A stretch of 64,000 nucleotides of DNA from Pseudarthrobacter sp. NamE2 (GCF_005796205.1 NZ_VAHN01000016.1:1-64000), one strand, 5' to 3'; positions 8,365 through 18,838 are shown, numbered from the stretch's first letter. The notes: generated by a model from the letters alone, not told the origin. Numbers and translations are program-made.

Positions 8365-10428
8365 TTAGCCGCGAAGGGTGTCAGGCCCCGATTCCGGGAC
8401 GCCTCCCTGAAACGGAGCGTCTTCCGGAACGCCCTGCGGGTGCGGCGGCTGGGCGTCCAGCGGCTCGTCGAGGCGCGCCCTGGTGGCCTCCTCCTGCGCT
8501 TCGCGCTCTGCCCGTTCGCGGGGCGTCTCCACCGGGCCCGCCATCTGCACGGGGCGGGTTTCCTTGGACAGCCACACTTCGCGGAAGTCGCGCTTGCGGA
8601 CGTCGCGGAAGATGTCGGCGATCTCGGCCTGGTTCAGGGTTTCGCGCTCGAGCAGCTCAAGGGCAAGGCGGTCCAGGACGTCGCGGTTCTCGGTGAGGAT
8701 GGCGTAGGCCTCGTCATGGGCCTGGTCGATCAGGCGGCGCACTTCCTCATCCACCACGTACGCGATCTGGTCCGAGTAATTGCGCTCGTGGCCTGCGTCG
8801 CGGCCCAGGAACGGCTCGCCGCCGCCCTGTCCCAGCCGGACAGCGCCCACGCGCTCACTCATGCCGTATTCGGTGACCATCTTGCGTGCGGTGCCGGTGG
8901 CCTTTTCGATGTCATTCGAGGCGCCGGTGGAGGGATCGTGGAACACAATCTCTTCGGCCACGCGACCACCCATGGCGTACGCCATCTGGTCCAGGAGCTC
9001 ATTGCGGGTCACGGAGTACTTGTCGTTCTCCGGCACCACCATGGTGTAGCCCAGGGCGCGGCCGCGGGGAAGGATGGTGATCTTGGTGACCGGCGCGGAG
9101 TTCCGCAGGGCGGCCGCCACCAGGGCGTGGCCGCCCTCGTGGTACGCGGTGATCTTGCGTTCGTGTTCCTTCATGACCCGGCTGCGCTTCTGCGGGCCGG
9201 CCATGACGCGGTCAATGGCCTCGTCCAGGGCGCGGTCATCAATCAGGTTGGCGTTGGAGCGTGCGGTGAGCAGCGCGGCCTCGTTGAGCACGTTGGCCAA
9301 ATCCGCGCCGGTGTAGCCGGGGGTCTTCTTTGCCACGGCCTTGAGGTCCACGCCGGGAGCCATCGGCTTGCCCTTGGCGTGCACCTGCAGGATCTGGTCG
9401 CGGCCGATCAGGTCCGGTGCCTCGACGCCAATCTGGCGGTCAAAGCGGCCCGGGCGAAGCAGAGCGGGGTCCAGCACGTCCGGCCGGTTGGTTGCCGCAA
9501 TCAGGATGACGTTGGTCTTGACGTCGAAGCCGTCCATTTCAACCAGCAGCTGGTTGAGGGTCTGCTCGCGTTCATCGTTGCCGCCACCGATGCCGGCGCC
9601 GCGGTGGCGGCCGACGGCGTCGATTTCGTCCACGAAGATGATGGCCGGGGAGTTTGCCTTGGCTTGTTCGAACAGGTCGCGGACGCGGGAGGCACCCACA
9701 CCGACGAACATCTCCACGAAGTCCGAACCGGAGATGGAGAAGAACGGGACGCCCGCTTCACCTGCAACGGCACGGGCAAGGAGGGTCTTACCGGTACCCG
9801 GAGGGCCGTACAGCAGTACACCCTTGGGGATCTTGGCGCCTACGGCCTGGAACTTGGTGGGTTCCTGCAGGAATTCCTTAATTTCCTGCAGTTCCTCCAC
9901 GGCCTCGTCCGAGCCGGCGACGTCGGCGAAGGTCACCTGAGGCATGTCCTTGCTGACCATCTTGGCCTTGGACTTGCCAAACTGCATGATCTTTGAGCCG
10001 CCGCCCTGCATGCGGGTCATCAGGAACCAGAAGAGGGCGCCGAGCAGGATGACGGGAATCAGGAGGGACAGCAGGCCGGAGAACCAGTTGCTTTCGATTG
10101 GCTGGTCCGTGTACCCCTGCGTCGGGTTGGAGTCGGTGACAGCCTTGACCACGTCCTGCGCGCGGGCGTCCACGAAGAAGAACTGCACACTCTTGCCCTT
10201 GTCCTGGCCGTCCAGGTTCAGGTTTTCCTTCAGGGTGAGGTCAACGCGATTCTCGCCATCGAAGATCTTCGCCTGCTCCACCTGGTTGTCGGCCAGCAGT
10301 TCAAGGCCCTTGTCGGTGTCGATCCGTGCCGCACCGCCGGGAGCCAGCGTTGCAAAAGCCACAAGGAGCAGACCGACCACAACGACGATCCAGATGCCCG
10401 GGCCTTTGAAAAAGTTCTTAGCTTTCAT
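8365..10428 (-). CDS. ftsH: ATP-dependent zinc metalloprotease FtsH
   Basis: A membrane-anchored AAA+ protease that degrades misfolded or regulated membrane and cytosolic proteins. The 687-residue sequence has TM1 (about 11-30), an extracytoplasmic domain (31-115), TM2 (about 117-138), Walker A GPPGTGKT (208-215), Walker B IIFVDE (263-268), the SRH region ([23 protein letters not shown]) and the zinc site HEGGH (430-434). The C-terminal tail is polar, Glu/Pro-rich and unstructured. About 190 bp of non-coding sequence upstream probably hold its own promoter. All catalytic motifs are intact. Confidence 0.98.
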   Translation of the reverse strand: MKAKNFFKGPGIWIVVVVGLLLVAFATLAPGGAARIDTDKGLELLADNQVEQAKIFDGENRVDLTLKENLNLDGQDKGKSVQFFFVDARAQDVVKAVTDSNPTQGYTDQPIESNWFSGLLSLLIPVILLGALFWFLMTRMQGGGSKIMQFGKSKAKMVSKDMPQVTFADVAGSDEAVEELQEIKEFLQEPTKFQAVGAKIPKGVLLYGPPGTGKTLLARAVAGEAGVPFFSISGSDFVEMFVGVGASRVRDLFEQAKANSPAIIFVDEIDAVGRHRGAGIGGGNDEREQTLNQLLVEMDGFDVKTNVILIAATNRPDVLDPALLRPGRFDRQIGVEAPDLIGRDQILQVHAKGKPMAPGVDLKAVAKKTPGYTGADLANVLNEAALLTARSNANLIDDRALDEAIDRVMAGPQKRSRVMKEHERKITAYHEGGHALVAAALRNSAPVTKITILPRGRALGYTMVVPENDKYSVTRNELLDQMAYAMGGRVAEEIVFHDPSTGASNDIEKATGTARKMVTEYGMSERVGAVRLGQGGGEPFLGRDAGHERNYSDQIAYVVDEEVRRLIDQAHDEAYAILTENRDVLDRLALELLERETLNQAEIADIFRDVRKRDFREVWLSKETRPVQMAGPVETPRERAEREAQEEATRARLDEPLDAQPPHPQGVPEDAPFQGGVPESGPDTLRG

Positions 10429-10620
10429 CTGTTCGGGGGCTGGCCCCGTCCCTTCTGGTAGTGCTTCACGGCGAGTAGTTGCGCGCGTGATGGTGCTGCG
10501 TCAATTTCTAGCTATACACCGTCCGGAGTAGATCACGCATGGTGAAAAGCAAAAGTTCCCTGTGGGCGTAGCCAGCCCAGGTACCCACGTTCCGGCCGGA
10601 GTAAGCGCCGCGGGCCGGAG

Positions 10621-10992
10621 TCAGACGTGCTGGTCCAGGTAAACGGGGTTGCCGTCCGGGTCGATCACGATGCAGCTGGCGGGTCCGGCCGTTGCCGCAT
10701 CAGCCTCCGTGGCGAACGGCACGCCCTGCGCCTTGAGTTGTTTCTGCAGCTCACGGACGTCGGTGAACGAGTCCAGGGGCTCGGCGTCCTGGTTCCAGCC
10801 GGGGTTGAAGATCAGCACGTTCTTCTCGAGCATGTCCTTGAACAGCCCGACGTTCGCGTCCCCGTTTTTCATGATCACCCAGTTTTGGGCGGGGTCCCCT
10901 GCGTACTGCGTGAACCCGAGCTTTCCGTAAAACTCCATGGACGCTGCAAGGTCCTGCACGGCGAGGCCTACGGAGAATGCGCCGAGCTGCAT
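10621..10992 (-). CDS. VOC-superfamily (glyoxalase/bleomycin-resistance-like) protein
   Basis: A 123-residue single-domain vicinal-oxygen-chelate protein: VGLAVQDLAASMEFYGKLGFTQYAGDPAQNWVIMKNGDANVGLF, then IVIDPDGNPVYLDQHV at the C-terminus, the usual beta-alpha-beta-beta-beta pattern. The reaction is not predictable; members include dioxygenases, isomerases and binding proteins. It is inserted between hpt and ftsH, which are normally adjacent in related genomes, and ends before an approximately 190-bp gap, so it shares the hpt transcript. Confidence 0.88.
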   Translation of the reverse strand: MQLGAFSVGLAVQDLAASMEFYGKLGFTQYAGDPAQNWVIMKNGDANVGLFKDMLEKNVLIFNPGWNQDAEPLDSFTDVRELQKQLKAQGVPFATEADAATAGPASCIVIDPDGNPVYLDQHV

Positions 10993-10998
10993 TGGGGG

Positions 10999-11550
10999 CT
11001 ACTCGTAGACGTGCGGGGCCAGGGTGCCCACGAAGTCGAGGTTGCGGTACTTTTCGGCGTAGTCCAGGCCGTAGCCCACCACGAACTCGTTGGGGATGTC
11101 GAAGCCCACGTACTTGACGTCGATCTCTACCTTGGCGGCAGTGGGTTTGCGGAACGCGGTGCAGATTTCCACCGACGCGGTGCCGCGGGATTCCAGGTTG
11201 GTCTTGAGCCAGGACAGCGTCAGGCCGGAATCGATGATGTCCTCGACGATCAGCACATCCTTGCCCATGAGGTCGGTGTCGAGGTCCTTGAGGATGCGTA
11301 CCACGCCGGAGGACTGGGTGCCCGATCCGTACGAGGACACCGCCATCCAGTCCATGGAGATGTGGCTGTGCAGTGCACGCGCGAGGTCCGCCATGACCAT
11401 CACGGCACCCTTGAGGACGCCCACAATGAGGATTTCGCGGCCCTCGTAGTCCCTGTCGATTTCCGCAGCGAGTTCGGTAATCCGCTGTTGAATCTGTTCC
11501 TTGGTGTAGAGAACGTGCTTGAGGTCTGCCTGGACGTCGTTTGAATCCAC
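10999..11550 (-). CDS. hpt: hypoxanthine phosphoribosyltransferase
   Basis: Purine salvage: hypoxanthine or guanine plus PRPP to IMP or GMP. The PRPP-binding motif LIVEDIIDSGLTLS lies near residues 100-114, and the family segment VGVLKGAVMVMADL is present. I prefer the GTG at 11550 because AGGAG lies 6 nt before it; a TTG at 11553 is the only alternative nearby. It is downstream of tilS (27-bp gap), the standard actinobacterial tilS-hpt arrangement. Confidence 0.95.
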   Translation of the reverse strand: MDSNDVQADLKHVLYTKEQIQQRITELAAEIDRDYEGREILIVGVLKGAVMVMADLARALHSHISMDWMAVSSYGSGTQSSGVVRILKDLDTDLMGKDVLIVEDIIDSGLTLSWLKTNLESRGTASVEICTAFRKPTAAKVEIDVKYVGFDIPNEFVVGYGLDYAEKYRNLDFVGTLAPHVYE

Positions 11551-11580
11551 CAATGGCTCCTGTGTAATTACGTGGTGCGA

Positions 11581-12759
11581 CTATTTTGCGGGCTTTTTTG
11601 AAGGCCGGAACACTAGCTTCCCACAGCGCGGCCCTCCGCGGGGAACGGAATCCAGGCTGTCCGGGGTTCCCGGAGCCAAGGGGCCTTCCGCGCCTTCAAG
11701 CTGGGCGAGCGACAGCCGGTACACGCTCACCCCGCCGGGCAGTTCCACCGGCCCCGCCGACCCCTGCCGGCGCAGCAGCGCTTCCGCGGCCAGAAGGCGC
11801 TGGTAGCTTGGCTGCTGGCCTCCGACGGCGGCCGCTGCCTTGGCGATCACGCGGAACCTGATGGCGGGGGCGAGGGTGCGCAACGCTTCCTCGGGAAGCG
11901 CCGCCCCGCGTCCGTCCCGCTCAACCAGAGACGCATAGGTGCTTTCGGCGACATCCTCGAGGTAGTCGGCGTCCAGCTGCAGGATGGACGCCGTGCGGGC
12001 GAGCGACTCGGCCACACCGGGGCCCAGTTTTTCCTCCAGGTGCGGCAGGACCTCCACCCGGGTGCGCGAGCGGGCGAATGCCGGATCGCTGTTGGTGGGG
12101 TCGTGCCAGGGCTCCAGCTCCTCCACGGCGCAGATTTCTTCCGTGTCAGCCCTGCGGAGCTCCAGGAATGGCCGCAGCAGGATGCCGCGGGCCGGGCGCA
12201 TCCCCGCCAGTGAACGGGTTCCTGAGCCGCGGGCCAGGCCGAGCAGGACCTGTTCGGCCTGGTCATCCAGTGTGTGTCCCAGCAGGATGGCGTCCGCGCC
12301 CTGACTGGCCGCGGCTGCTTCGAGGGCCTGGTGCCGGGCTTCCCGGGCTGCCGCTTCCGGCCCCATGCCGGCGCCTGCCACTTTCACGGTCCGGACTTCC
12401 ACGGGCTCGAGCCCCAGTTCCTTGAGCACCTCCGCGGTGTCCGCGGCGATGCGGCCGGAGCCCGGCTGCAGTTGATGGTCAACCACCACGGCGCCAACTG
12501 TGACGGGATGGCCGTCAACATGGCCACGCCGGGCAAAGTAGGCAGCGACGGCGGCGAGCGCCAGGGAGTCCGGCCCGCCGCTGCAGGCAACCAGGACATG
12601 CCGCGGATAACCTGCCCGGGCCAGGGCGTCCGCGAGCATTTTGCGCGCGGCGCCGACGACGGGCGCCAGCCTGCCGGGCCGTCGTCGTCCGCTGCGCATC
12701 CCGGACGTATTGTCCGGTTCCTCCGGCGAGGGGACGCCGGAGACAGGGACGTGCGGCAA
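11581..12759 (-). CDS. tilS: tRNA(Ile)-lysidine synthetase
   Basis: Modifies C34 of the CAU-anticodon tRNA-Ile to lysidine so that it reads AUA. The ATP-pyrophosphatase loop SGGPDS (about 60-65 from the upstream start) and the GHTLDDQAEQVLLGLARGSGTRSLAGM segment identify TilS. The start is uncertain: a TTG at 12759 directly abuts the metalloprotease stop, and an ATG at 12699 follows a GGAGGAA sequence at a rather long distance. The C-terminal domain is present. TilS is relevant to the ATA codon discussed at 29897. Confidence 0.93.
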   Translation of the reverse strand: MPHVPVSGVPSPEEPDNTSGMRSGRRRPGRLAPVVGAARKMLADALARAGYPRHVLVACSGGPDSLALAAVAAYFARRGHVDGHPVTVGAVVVDHQLQPGSGRIAADTAEVLKELGLEPVEVRTVKVAGAGMGPEAAAREARHQALEAAAASQGADAILLGHTLDDQAEQVLLGLARGSGTRSLAGMRPARGILLRPFLELRRADTEEICAVEELEPWHDPTNSDPAFARSRTRVEVLPHLEEKLGPGVAESLARTASILQLDADYLEDVAESTYASLVERDGRGAALPEEALRTLAPAIRFRVIAKAAAAVGGQQPSYQRLLAAEALLRRQGSAGPVELPGGVSVYRLSLAQLEGAEGPLAPGTPDSLDSVPRGGPRCGKLVFRPSKKPAK

Positions 12760-13884
12760 CTACAGCCCCATCCGCTCAAGCCACAGCTTGGCGTCGTGGA
12801 TTTCGGGTTCTGTAGGCAGGTGGTCGGCCGACTCCCAGACCCGGTTAAAGCCGTCCATCCCGGCCACGTCCACCACGGCGCGGACAAACCGGGCACCGTC
12901 GGAGTACTGGCGCATCTTGGCGTCGAGGCCAAGGAGGTTGCGGATGAACTTTTCGATCACGCCGCGGTCCTTGCCACGGTCGTTGAAGCGTTGCCGGATG
13001 GTCTTTACGGACGGGACAATGCTGGCGTCGACGGCGTCCATCACCACGTTCGCGTGGCCCTCGAGCAGGCTCATCACCGCGGTGAGGTGCGAGATGGCTG
13101 CCTTTTCCTCCGGATCCTGCAGCAGGTCCAGGATGGCGCCGCGGCCCGGCGTGTTGCCTGGGGCGGTGCGGTCCTTGAGCGAGCGGGCGGCAGCCGTGGC
13201 CCGTTCCATCAGCGAATCGACGTTGCCCAGCAGGTGGACGCTGAGTTCATCGATCTGCTGCAGCATGTGGTGGCGCAGCCAGGGCGCGGCGGCGAACTGC
13301 ACCCGGTGGGTCTGCTCGTGCAGGCACACCCACAGCCTGAAATCCTCCGGGGTGACGTTCAGCTCGCGTTCGACGGACACGATGTTCGGCGCCACCAGCA
13401 GGAGCCTGCCCGCTGCCGGGGCATTGGAGCCTTCCGCCAGTGCGGCGAACGGATCGTACTGGCCCAGGACCTTGCTGGACAGGAACGCGAGGACGGCGCC
13501 CAGCTGGCTGCCGGTGATGGCGCCGCTGACGCTTGCTGCGGCGGGGCTCAGGGAGCCGCGGCGGTTCTCGAGCATTTTCTGCATGGCGGGCTTGAGCATC
13601 ACGGCAAAGCTCTGGGTGTTGGCCTTAGCCCAGGATGACCGGTCAACCACCAGCACCGTGGAGTCACGGAGGTCCCTGGCTGCTTCGAGCCCCGTGATCT
13701 CGTGGACGTGCGGCACGGAAGCGTCCGCGAGCCGGCGGAGGCTGTCAACGGCTTCACCGATGGCGGCCGGCTCGAGGACCGGTCCGGCGGGAGCCAGCCG
13801 GGCCGCAGCCGAGGCGGCAAGGTCCCAGTTGATCAGGGACTGGGCAGTGGCGGACTGGGCTGCAGCGGACTCCATAGCACCCAT
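12760..13884 (-). CDS. zinc-dependent metalloprotease, DUF2342 family
   Basis: A 374-residue actinobacterial protein of the DUF2342 group (often described as coenzyme-F420-biosynthesis-associated or zincin-like). The segment RLWVCLHEQTHRVQFAAAPWLRHH contains an HExxH (HEQTH) zinc motif, which supports a metallopeptidase fold, and the SVERELNVTPEDF and LEGHANVVMDAVD segments are characteristic. There is no signal peptide, so it acts in the cytosol. It lies between dacB and tilS, its conserved genomic position. Its substrate is unknown. Confidence 0.88.
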   Translation of the reverse strand: MGAMESAAAQSATAQSLINWDLAASAAARLAPAGPVLEPAAIGEAVDSLRRLADASVPHVHEITGLEAARDLRDSTVLVVDRSSWAKANTQSFAVMLKPAMQKMLENRRGSLSPAAASVSGAITGSQLGAVLAFLSSKVLGQYDPFAALAEGSNAPAAGRLLLVAPNIVSVERELNVTPEDFRLWVCLHEQTHRVQFAAAPWLRHHMLQQIDELSVHLLGNVDSLMERATAAARSLKDRTAPGNTPGRGAILDLLQDPEEKAAISHLTAVMSLLEGHANVVMDAVDASIVPSVKTIRQRFNDRGKDRGVIEKFIRNLLGLDAKMRQYSDGARFVRAVVDVAGMDGFNRVWESADHLPTEPEIHDAKLWLERMGL

Positions 13885-13975
13885 CAGAACACAGCAGCCC
13901 GGGGATCGTCCTTAAGTTCGCTGACCGGCGAACCAGCGGGCGCGTGCTGCCCGCCGGTACTCCTGGCCGGTAGTC

Positions 13976-15484
13976 CTAGCGGCAGCCGCAGCCGGCGAGG
14001 GCCGTCGCTGCCCGGTCCAGAGCCGTCCGGTTGCCGGCCGCGCCCGGGGTGAGCCCGTTGCCGATGAACGAGAACACCAGCAGCCTGCCGTCCGCGTCCA
14101 CCACGTATCCGCTCAGGGCCAGCACCGTGTTCAGCGTTCCCGTCTTGGCCCGCACCAGCCCGGCACCTGCCGCCGTGGACTCGTCCCCGTACCGCGCGTC
14201 CAGGGTGCCGGTCAGGCCGGCCACCGGGAACCCGTCCAACGCCTTGCGGAGCGCAGGGTCGGGTCCTGACGTGATGGCCCGCATCACCTCCACGAACTGG
14301 CTCGCGGAGACCTGGTTGCCCATGGCCAGGCCGCAGACATCAACAACGGTCATGGGGTCTGCCGGGATGCCAGCTTCCTTGAGCTGGTCGCGCACGGTTG
14401 CAGTGGCGCCGTCATTGCTGCCCGGCCCGCCTGCCGCCACGGCAGCCATCCGGCCAAGCGCTTCCGCCAGGTAGTTGTCCGAGACCTGCAGCATCAGGTT
14501 CACCTGTTCGGCCACCGTAGCCGATTCCACCTCCGCCAGGACTGCCTGGTGCGCGTAGTCTTCCGCCCGCGCCGACCCTGGTGCGCGTTCGATGCCGGCC
14601 ACAACGGTGAGTCCCGCGGCCGCACCGGCCGTCCGGAGCCGGGCGGCGAATTCCTCCGCCGCCGTCATTGCCGCATCCTGCGGGCGCGGCCCAGTGGCGA
14701 CGGCGGGGTTGAAGCGTGCCGAATTCATTGCGAGCGGGAACAGCGGCGCCACCTCGCCGGCGGCAACGTCGCCTTCCTGCCAGGCCGGGTTGAGGGGCGG
14801 CCCGGAGAAGAGTGAGTCATCTAGCAGCACCTTGAGTTCCCCGGTGGCGCCGCTTGCCTGCAGTGCCTCGACTGTCCGGGATGCCAGGGTGGCCAGTCCG
14901 GCCTGGCCCATCACCTGGCCGTCCGCGGACTCGCCGGCTCCCAGCAGGACGTCCCCGCCACCTACCAGGACCACCTGCCCGGGGGCCGGTCCCGCTGCGA
15001 CCCGGGTGCGGAAGCGGTGGTCAGGGCCGAGTGAGCGCAAGGCAGCGACGGCGGTCAGCAGTTTGAGGTTCGACGCCGGAACGCGGCCTTCCGCGCCGCC
15101 CCGGTCGTAGAGGACCTGGCCCGTGAGCGCATCCTGGACCATGCCGGTGAACGTACCGCCGCCGTCGGCCTTCAACACCGGGTCCACTTGTGCGGTGACC
15201 GATTCCCGGGACGGAACCACCGCGGAGGGGTCCAAGGCACTAAGCCCTTGCCGCCCGGAGAGCGAAGCCGGTGCCTGCTGCCATGCGGGAACCGGCGGCG
15301 CCTGGGACGGTGGTTCGGGCCCGATGAAGCCGGGGGCAACGAGCAGAGCCGCAGGGAGCAGGAGGACAACCAGGAGGGCGGTCAGCAGGGCATGCGGCCA
15401 GGTCCGGTGCAACCCTGCCTGACCAGTGGCTACAGCCCGGCGGAGTCGGTGGGGCAACGGGTCCGTGCCGATTGTTTTGGTCAT
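13976..15484 (-). CDS. dacB: D-alanyl-D-alanine carboxypeptidase/endopeptidase (PBP4 type)
   Basis: Class C low-molecular-weight penicillin-binding protein that trims or cleaves peptidoglycan cross-links outside the membrane. The start is chosen at the ATG at 15484 (MTKTIGTDP), giving 502 residues with an N-terminal membrane anchor (about 30-50). The serine motif SNLK follows GGAEGRVPA, the SxN motif is SDNYLAEAL, and the KTG box is AKTGTLN. It is divergent from ppa across about 155 bp. All three catalytic motifs are present. Confidence 0.95.
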   Translation of the reverse strand: MTKTIGTDPLPHRLRRAVATGQAGLHRTWPHALLTALLVVLLLPAALLVAPGFIGPEPPSQAPPVPAWQQAPASLSGRQGLSALDPSAVVPSRESVTAQVDPVLKADGGGTFTGMVQDALTGQVLYDRGGAEGRVPASNLKLLTAVAALRSLGPDHRFRTRVAAGPAPGQVVLVGGGDVLLGAGESADGQVMGQAGLATLASRTVEALQASGATGELKVLLDDSLFSGPPLNPAWQEGDVAAGEVAPLFPLAMNSARFNPAVATGPRPQDAAMTAAEEFAARLRTAGAAAGLTVVAGIERAPGSARAEDYAHQAVLAEVESATVAEQVNLMLQVSDNYLAEALGRMAAVAAGGPGSNDGATATVRDQLKEAGIPADPMTVVDVCGLAMGNQVSASQFVEVMRAITSGPDPALRKALDGFPVAGLTGTLDARYGDESTAAGAGLVRAKTGTLNTVLALSGYVVDADGRLLVFSFIGNGLTPGAAGNRTALDRAATALAGCGCR

Positions 15485-15640
15485 GCTGGTGCTGGTCCTC
15501 AAGTCCTGAAATATCCCCACAAGTTCCTGATTCCAGGGCCTCTCGCTATATTCTCAATAGTAGTCGGCGGCACGGACACTCCTTTGTGTGGGGCCCGTCA
15601 TGTGTGCCGCGCACCCCCTGCAATTGCCGAGGAGCATTCC

Positions 15641-16129
15641 ATGAAGCACGACGTGACCATCGAGATTCCCAAGGGATCGCGCGTCAAGTACGAAGTTGAC
15701 CACGAGACCGGCCGCGTCCGCCTGGACCGCGTCCTCTTCACCGCCATGCAGTACCCCACCCACTACGGGTACTTCGAAAACACCCTGGGCGAGGACGGCG
15801 ACCCGCTGGACGCACTGGTGCTCCTGCAGGACTTCGACCTGCACCCCGGCGTCATCGTCGAGTCCCGCCCCATCGGCGTCTTCAACATGACCGATGACGG
15901 CGGCGGGGACGCAAAGGTCCTCTGCGTGCCGGCCGATCCCCGCTTCGACCACATCCAGGAAGTCAGCGACGTCAATGACTTCCTGATTAAGGAAATCGAG
16001 CACTTCTTCACCCGCTACAAGGACCTCGAGCCTGGCAAGTGGGTCAAGGCCGAGGGCTGGGCGGACCGTGCCGCCGCCGAAGCCGAACTGGAAGCGTCCA
16101 TCAAGCGCTACGTGCCCACCGGCCACTGA
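15641..16129 (+). CDS. ppa: inorganic pyrophosphatase
   Basis: Family I soluble pyrophosphatase, hydrolysing PPi to drive biosynthetic reactions. The 162-residue protein has the signature metal-binding region GDPLDALVL (after YFENTLGED), [13 protein letters not shown] at the N-terminus, and the [10 protein letters not shown] segment. The ATG at 15641 has a GAGGAG ribosome site at 15629-15634. It is monocistronic, divergent from dacB and followed by a long hairpin. Confidence 0.97.
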   Translation: MKHDVTIEIPKGSRVKYEVDHETGRVRLDRVLFTAMQYPTHYGYFENTLGEDGDPLDALVLLQDFDLHPGVIVESRPIGVFNMTDDGGGDAKVLCVPADPRFDHIQEVSDVNDFLIKEIEHFFTRYKDLEPGKWVKAEGWADRAAAEAELEASIKRYVPTGH

Positions 16130-16150
16130 CTCCCCACTCCCCCATCTCTG

Positions 16151-16196
16151 ACGACGGCGGGTGGCCGGCTTCCGAAAGCCGGCCACCCGCCGTCGT
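16151..16196. terminator. perfect 21-bp GC hairpin after ppa
   Basis: The arms at 16151-16171 and 16176-16196 are perfectly complementary (21 bp) around a 4-nt loop, starting 21 nt after the ppa stop. There is no U tract, as is common for actinobacterial terminators. It probably ends ppa and may act in both directions between ppa and the phosphoketolase gene. Confidence 0.75.
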
Positions 16197-16204
16197 GGCT
16201 TGAG

Positions 16205-16350
16205 CAGATGCAGCCCTTTGGATAGCCGTCCACCATGATTTCCTGGCGCCGGATGCAGGCGTTGTGGCCAGCGTCCCCGACAATCAGGAGTTTGGCGCCC
16301 GGCACGGTGCCGGCCTCGTGTTCGGCGCCGCGGCGGACGCCCGGCGATAG
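16205..16350 (-). pseudogene. possible protein-coding relic between ppa and phosphoketolase
   Basis: On the minus strand this stretch reads AGTVPGAKLLIVGDAGHNACIRRQEIMVDGYPKG. It has protein-like composition and faintly resembles the PGAxLxxxxxAGHN region near the end of alpha/beta hydrolases. There is no start codon with a ribosome site, and the frame runs into the palindrome and hairpin on either side. It may be the decayed end of a lost gene or a coincidence. Confidence 0.25.
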
Positions 16351-16355
16351 TGACA

Positions 16356-16417
16356 GAGTTTTTGTCCAGATATGCAGACTTAAGTGGCCGGAGGTCTGCA
16401 TATCTGGACAAAAACTC
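16356..16417. repeat. perfect 24-bp inverted repeat with 14-nt spacer (family A, copy 1)
   Basis: The arms at 16356-16379 and 16394-16417 are perfect complements, each beginning GAGTTTTTGTCCAGATATG when read inward; the spacer is 16380-16393 (TTAAGTGGCCGGAG). It lies at the convergent junction of ppa and the phosphoketolase gene, 12 nt from the latter's stop. The T-rich outer ends would supply a U tract on either strand, so it can serve as a bidirectional terminator. The same half-site recurs at 47589-47651. Confidence 0.85.
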
Positions 16418-16429
16418 CGGGGTGGGAGA

Positions 16430-18838
16430 CTAGCGCAGCTGCCAGTTCCGGATGTCGTCAGGGTCCTCGCCCTGCGTCCGCGTATGTTCAAAGGCCCGCA
16501 TCCGCCGGTCCTGCAGGTCCTGGCGCAGGAGGGCGTGCTTTTCCGCCAGCCCTGGCACGCGGTCGATGGCGTCGATCGCCAGCTGGAACCTGTCGATGCC
16601 ATTGAGCATGGCCATGTCGAACGGCGTGGTGGTGGTGCCCTCCTCCTTGTAGCCGCGCACGTGCAGGCCGTCCTGGTTGGTGCGCCGGTAGGCAAGCCGG
16701 TGAATCAGCGACGGGTAGCCGTGGTAGGCGAAGATGATCGGCTTGTCCTGGGTGAAAATCCCGTCGAAGTCGCGTGCGGGGAGCCCATGCGGGTGCTCGC
16801 TTTCGTCCTGCAGCCGCATCAGGTCCACCACGTTGACCACCCGGACTTTCAGCCCCGGCGCGCCTTCCCGCAGCAGTTCCGCCGCAGCCACGGTTTCCAC
16901 CGTGGGGACGTCGCCGGCGCAGGCAAGCACGACGTCGGGCTCCTCACCGGGGACCTCCGATCCGGCAAAGTTCCAGATGCCCAACCCGCGGCGGCAGTGG
17001 TTCGCTGCGTCGGCCGGGCCCAGCCAGGTGGGCGAGGGCTGCTTGCCGCTGACCACGATGTTGACGTAGTCAGTGGATTCCAGGCAGTGCTCCATGACGG
17101 ACAGCAGGGTGTTCGCATCCGGCGGCAGGTACACCCGGATGACCTCCGCCTTTTTGTTCACCGCATGGTCGATGAAGCCGGGATCCTGGTGCGAGAACCC
17201 GTTATGGTCCTGCTGCCACACGTGCGAGGACAGAATGTAGTTCAGCGACGCAACGGGCTGGCGCCAAGGAAGCTTGCGGTGCACCTTGAGCCACTTCGCG
17301 TGCTGGTTGAACATGGAATCGACAATGTGGATGAACGCCTCGTAGCAGCTGACCACGCCGTGCCGCCCGGTCAGCAGGTACCCCTCCAGCCAGCCCTGGC
17401 ACAGGTGCTCGCTGAGCACCTCCATCACCCGGCCGGACCGCGCGAGGTGCTCGTCGGCGTCGTCAATCCGGTACTGCCACACCTTGTCCGTGACCTCGTA
17501 GACGTTCTGCAGCCGGTTGGACGCGGTCTCATCGGGGCCGAAGAGCCGGAAGTTCTCCATGTTCAGCGCGACCACGTCCCGCATCCACGAGCCGAGCGTG
17601 GTCATGGGGCTGACACGCTCGGTCCCAGGGTTGGAAACCTCGACGGCGTGGTCCCGGTAGGCGGGCAGCTTCAGGGCCCGCCGCAGCACGCCGCCGTTGG
17701 CGTGCGGGGTGGCGCTCATCCGGAAGTCCCCAGTTGGGGCGACTTCGGCGACGTCGGGCCTGAGCCGGCCGTCACCGTCGAACAGTTCCTCCGGACGGTA
17801 GGACCGCAGCCATTCCTCCAGCTGCCTCAGGTGCTCCCCGTTGGTGCGGACCCCGGGCAGCGGGACCTGGTGGCTGCGCCAGGTCCCCTCCACCTGCAGG
17901 CCGTCCACGGTACGGGGGCCGGTCCAGCCCTTCGGTGAGCGCAGCACGATCATCGGCCAGAGCGGCGCGTCCCGTTCCCCCTCAGTGGTCCCGGCGGGCG
18001 CCCGGTGCCCGTCCTGGATGGCGCGGATGTCCGCCAGGCAGCGGTCCAGCGCCTCGGCGAAGTCCCGGTGCGCCTTTTCCGTAGCGTCCGGATCGTCAAC
18101 GGTGACGAAGTAGGGCTCGTGGCCGTAGCCGCGCAGCAGTTGCTCCAGCTGAGCCTCGGGCATGCGTGCCAGGACGGTCGGGTTGGCGATCTTGTAGCCG
18201 TTCAGATGCAGGATGGGCAGCACGGCGCCGTCGGTGGCCGGGTCCAGGAAGTTGTGGGAGTGCCAGCTTGCGGCCAGCGGCCCGGTTTCCGCCTCGCCGT
18301 CACCGATTACGACGGCGGTCACCAGCTGCGGGTTGTCGAACACCGAGCCGTAGGCGTGGGCCAGTGAGTACCCGAGTTCCCCGCCCTCGTTGATGGAGCC
18401 GGGGCTTTCCGGCGCGGCGTGGCTGGGAATGCCGCCGGGGTAGGAGAACTGGCGGAAAAGCTCGGCCATCCCGTCGGCATCGTTCCCCACGTGGGCGTAA
18501 ATTTCCGAGTAGGTGCCTTCCAGCCAAGCGTTGGCGACGACGGCGGGACCGCCATGGCCGGGTCCTGCAACAAAGAGCATCTCGGCGGAGTCGCGGCGGA
18601 TGACGCGGTTCAGGTGGGCGTAGACGAAGTTCAACCCGGGGGTTGTTCCCCAGTGGCCCAGCAGCCGGGATTTGGTGTGCTCCGGCTGAAGCGGCTCACG
18701 CAGAAGCGGGTTGGAGCGGAGGTAGATCTGGCCCACTGAGAGGTAGTTGGCGGCCCGCCACCAGCGGTCCACAAGGTCGAGTTCCTCCTGCGGTGTCCCT
18801 TCCTGCGCTGTTTCTTCCTGCCCAATGCTGCCGGCCAT
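16430..18838 (-). CDS. xfp: xylulose-5-phosphate/fructose-6-phosphate phosphoketolase
   Basis: Thiamine-diphosphate enzyme cleaving xylulose 5-P or fructose 6-P with phosphate to acetyl-P plus triose or tetrose phosphate. About 802 residues from the ATG at 18838, which follows GAGG in GTGAGGATGGTT; the frame stays open to 18913. Typical segments: [41 protein letters not shown], the ThDP/Mg motif [22 protein letters not shown], and [15 protein letters not shown]. It is monocistronic, ending just beside the family A palindrome. It gives this aerobe a phosphoketolase bypass. Confidence 0.96.
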   Translation of the reverse strand: MAGSIGQEETAQEGTPQEELDLVDRWWRAANYLSVGQIYLRSNPLLREPLQPEHTKSRLLGHWGTTPGLNFVYAHLNRVIRRDSAEMLFVAGPGHGGPAVVANAWLEGTYSEIYAHVGNDADGMAELFRQFSYPGGIPSHAAPESPGSINEGGELGYSLAHAYGSVFDNPQLVTAVVIGDGEAETGPLAASWHSHNFLDPATDGAVLPILHLNGYKIANPTVLARMPEAQLEQLLRGYGHEPYFVTVDDPDATEKAHRDFAEALDRCLADIRAIQDGHRAPAGTTEGERDAPLWPMIVLRSPKGWTGPRTVDGLQVEGTWRSHQVPLPGVRTNGEHLRQLEEWLRSYRPEELFDGDGRLRPDVAEVAPTGDFRMSATPHANGGVLRRALKLPAYRDHAVEVSNPGTERVSPMTTLGSWMRDVVALNMENFRLFGPDETASNRLQNVYEVTDKVWQYRIDDADEHLARSGRVMEVLSEHLCQGWLEGYLLTGRHGVVSCYEAFIHIVDSMFNQHAKWLKVHRKLPWRQPVASLNYILSSHVWQQDHNGFSHQDPGFIDHAVNKKAEVIRVYLPPDANTLLSVMEHCLESTDYVNIVVSGKQPSPTWLGPADAANHCRRGLGIWNFAGSEVPGEEPDVVLACAGDVPTVETVAAAELLREGAPGLKVRVVNVVDLMRLQDESEHPHGLPARDFDGIFTQDKPIIFAYHGYPSLIHRLAYRRTNQDGLHVRGYKEEGTTTTPFDMAMLNGIDRFQLAIDAIDRVPGLAEKHALLRQDLQDRRMRAFEHTRTQGEDPDDIRNWQLR

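Noticed and set aside
7837..9996. A 719-codon plus-strand open frame opposite folE and ftsH
   Set aside because: The protein-level motifs of FtsH and FolE on the other strand are complete; the antisense translation has no recognisable domain.
15188..15640. N-terminal extension of inorganic pyrophosphatase
   Set aside because: The family is about 160-170 residues; the ATG at 15641 has a good ribosome site and the extension is antisense to dacB.
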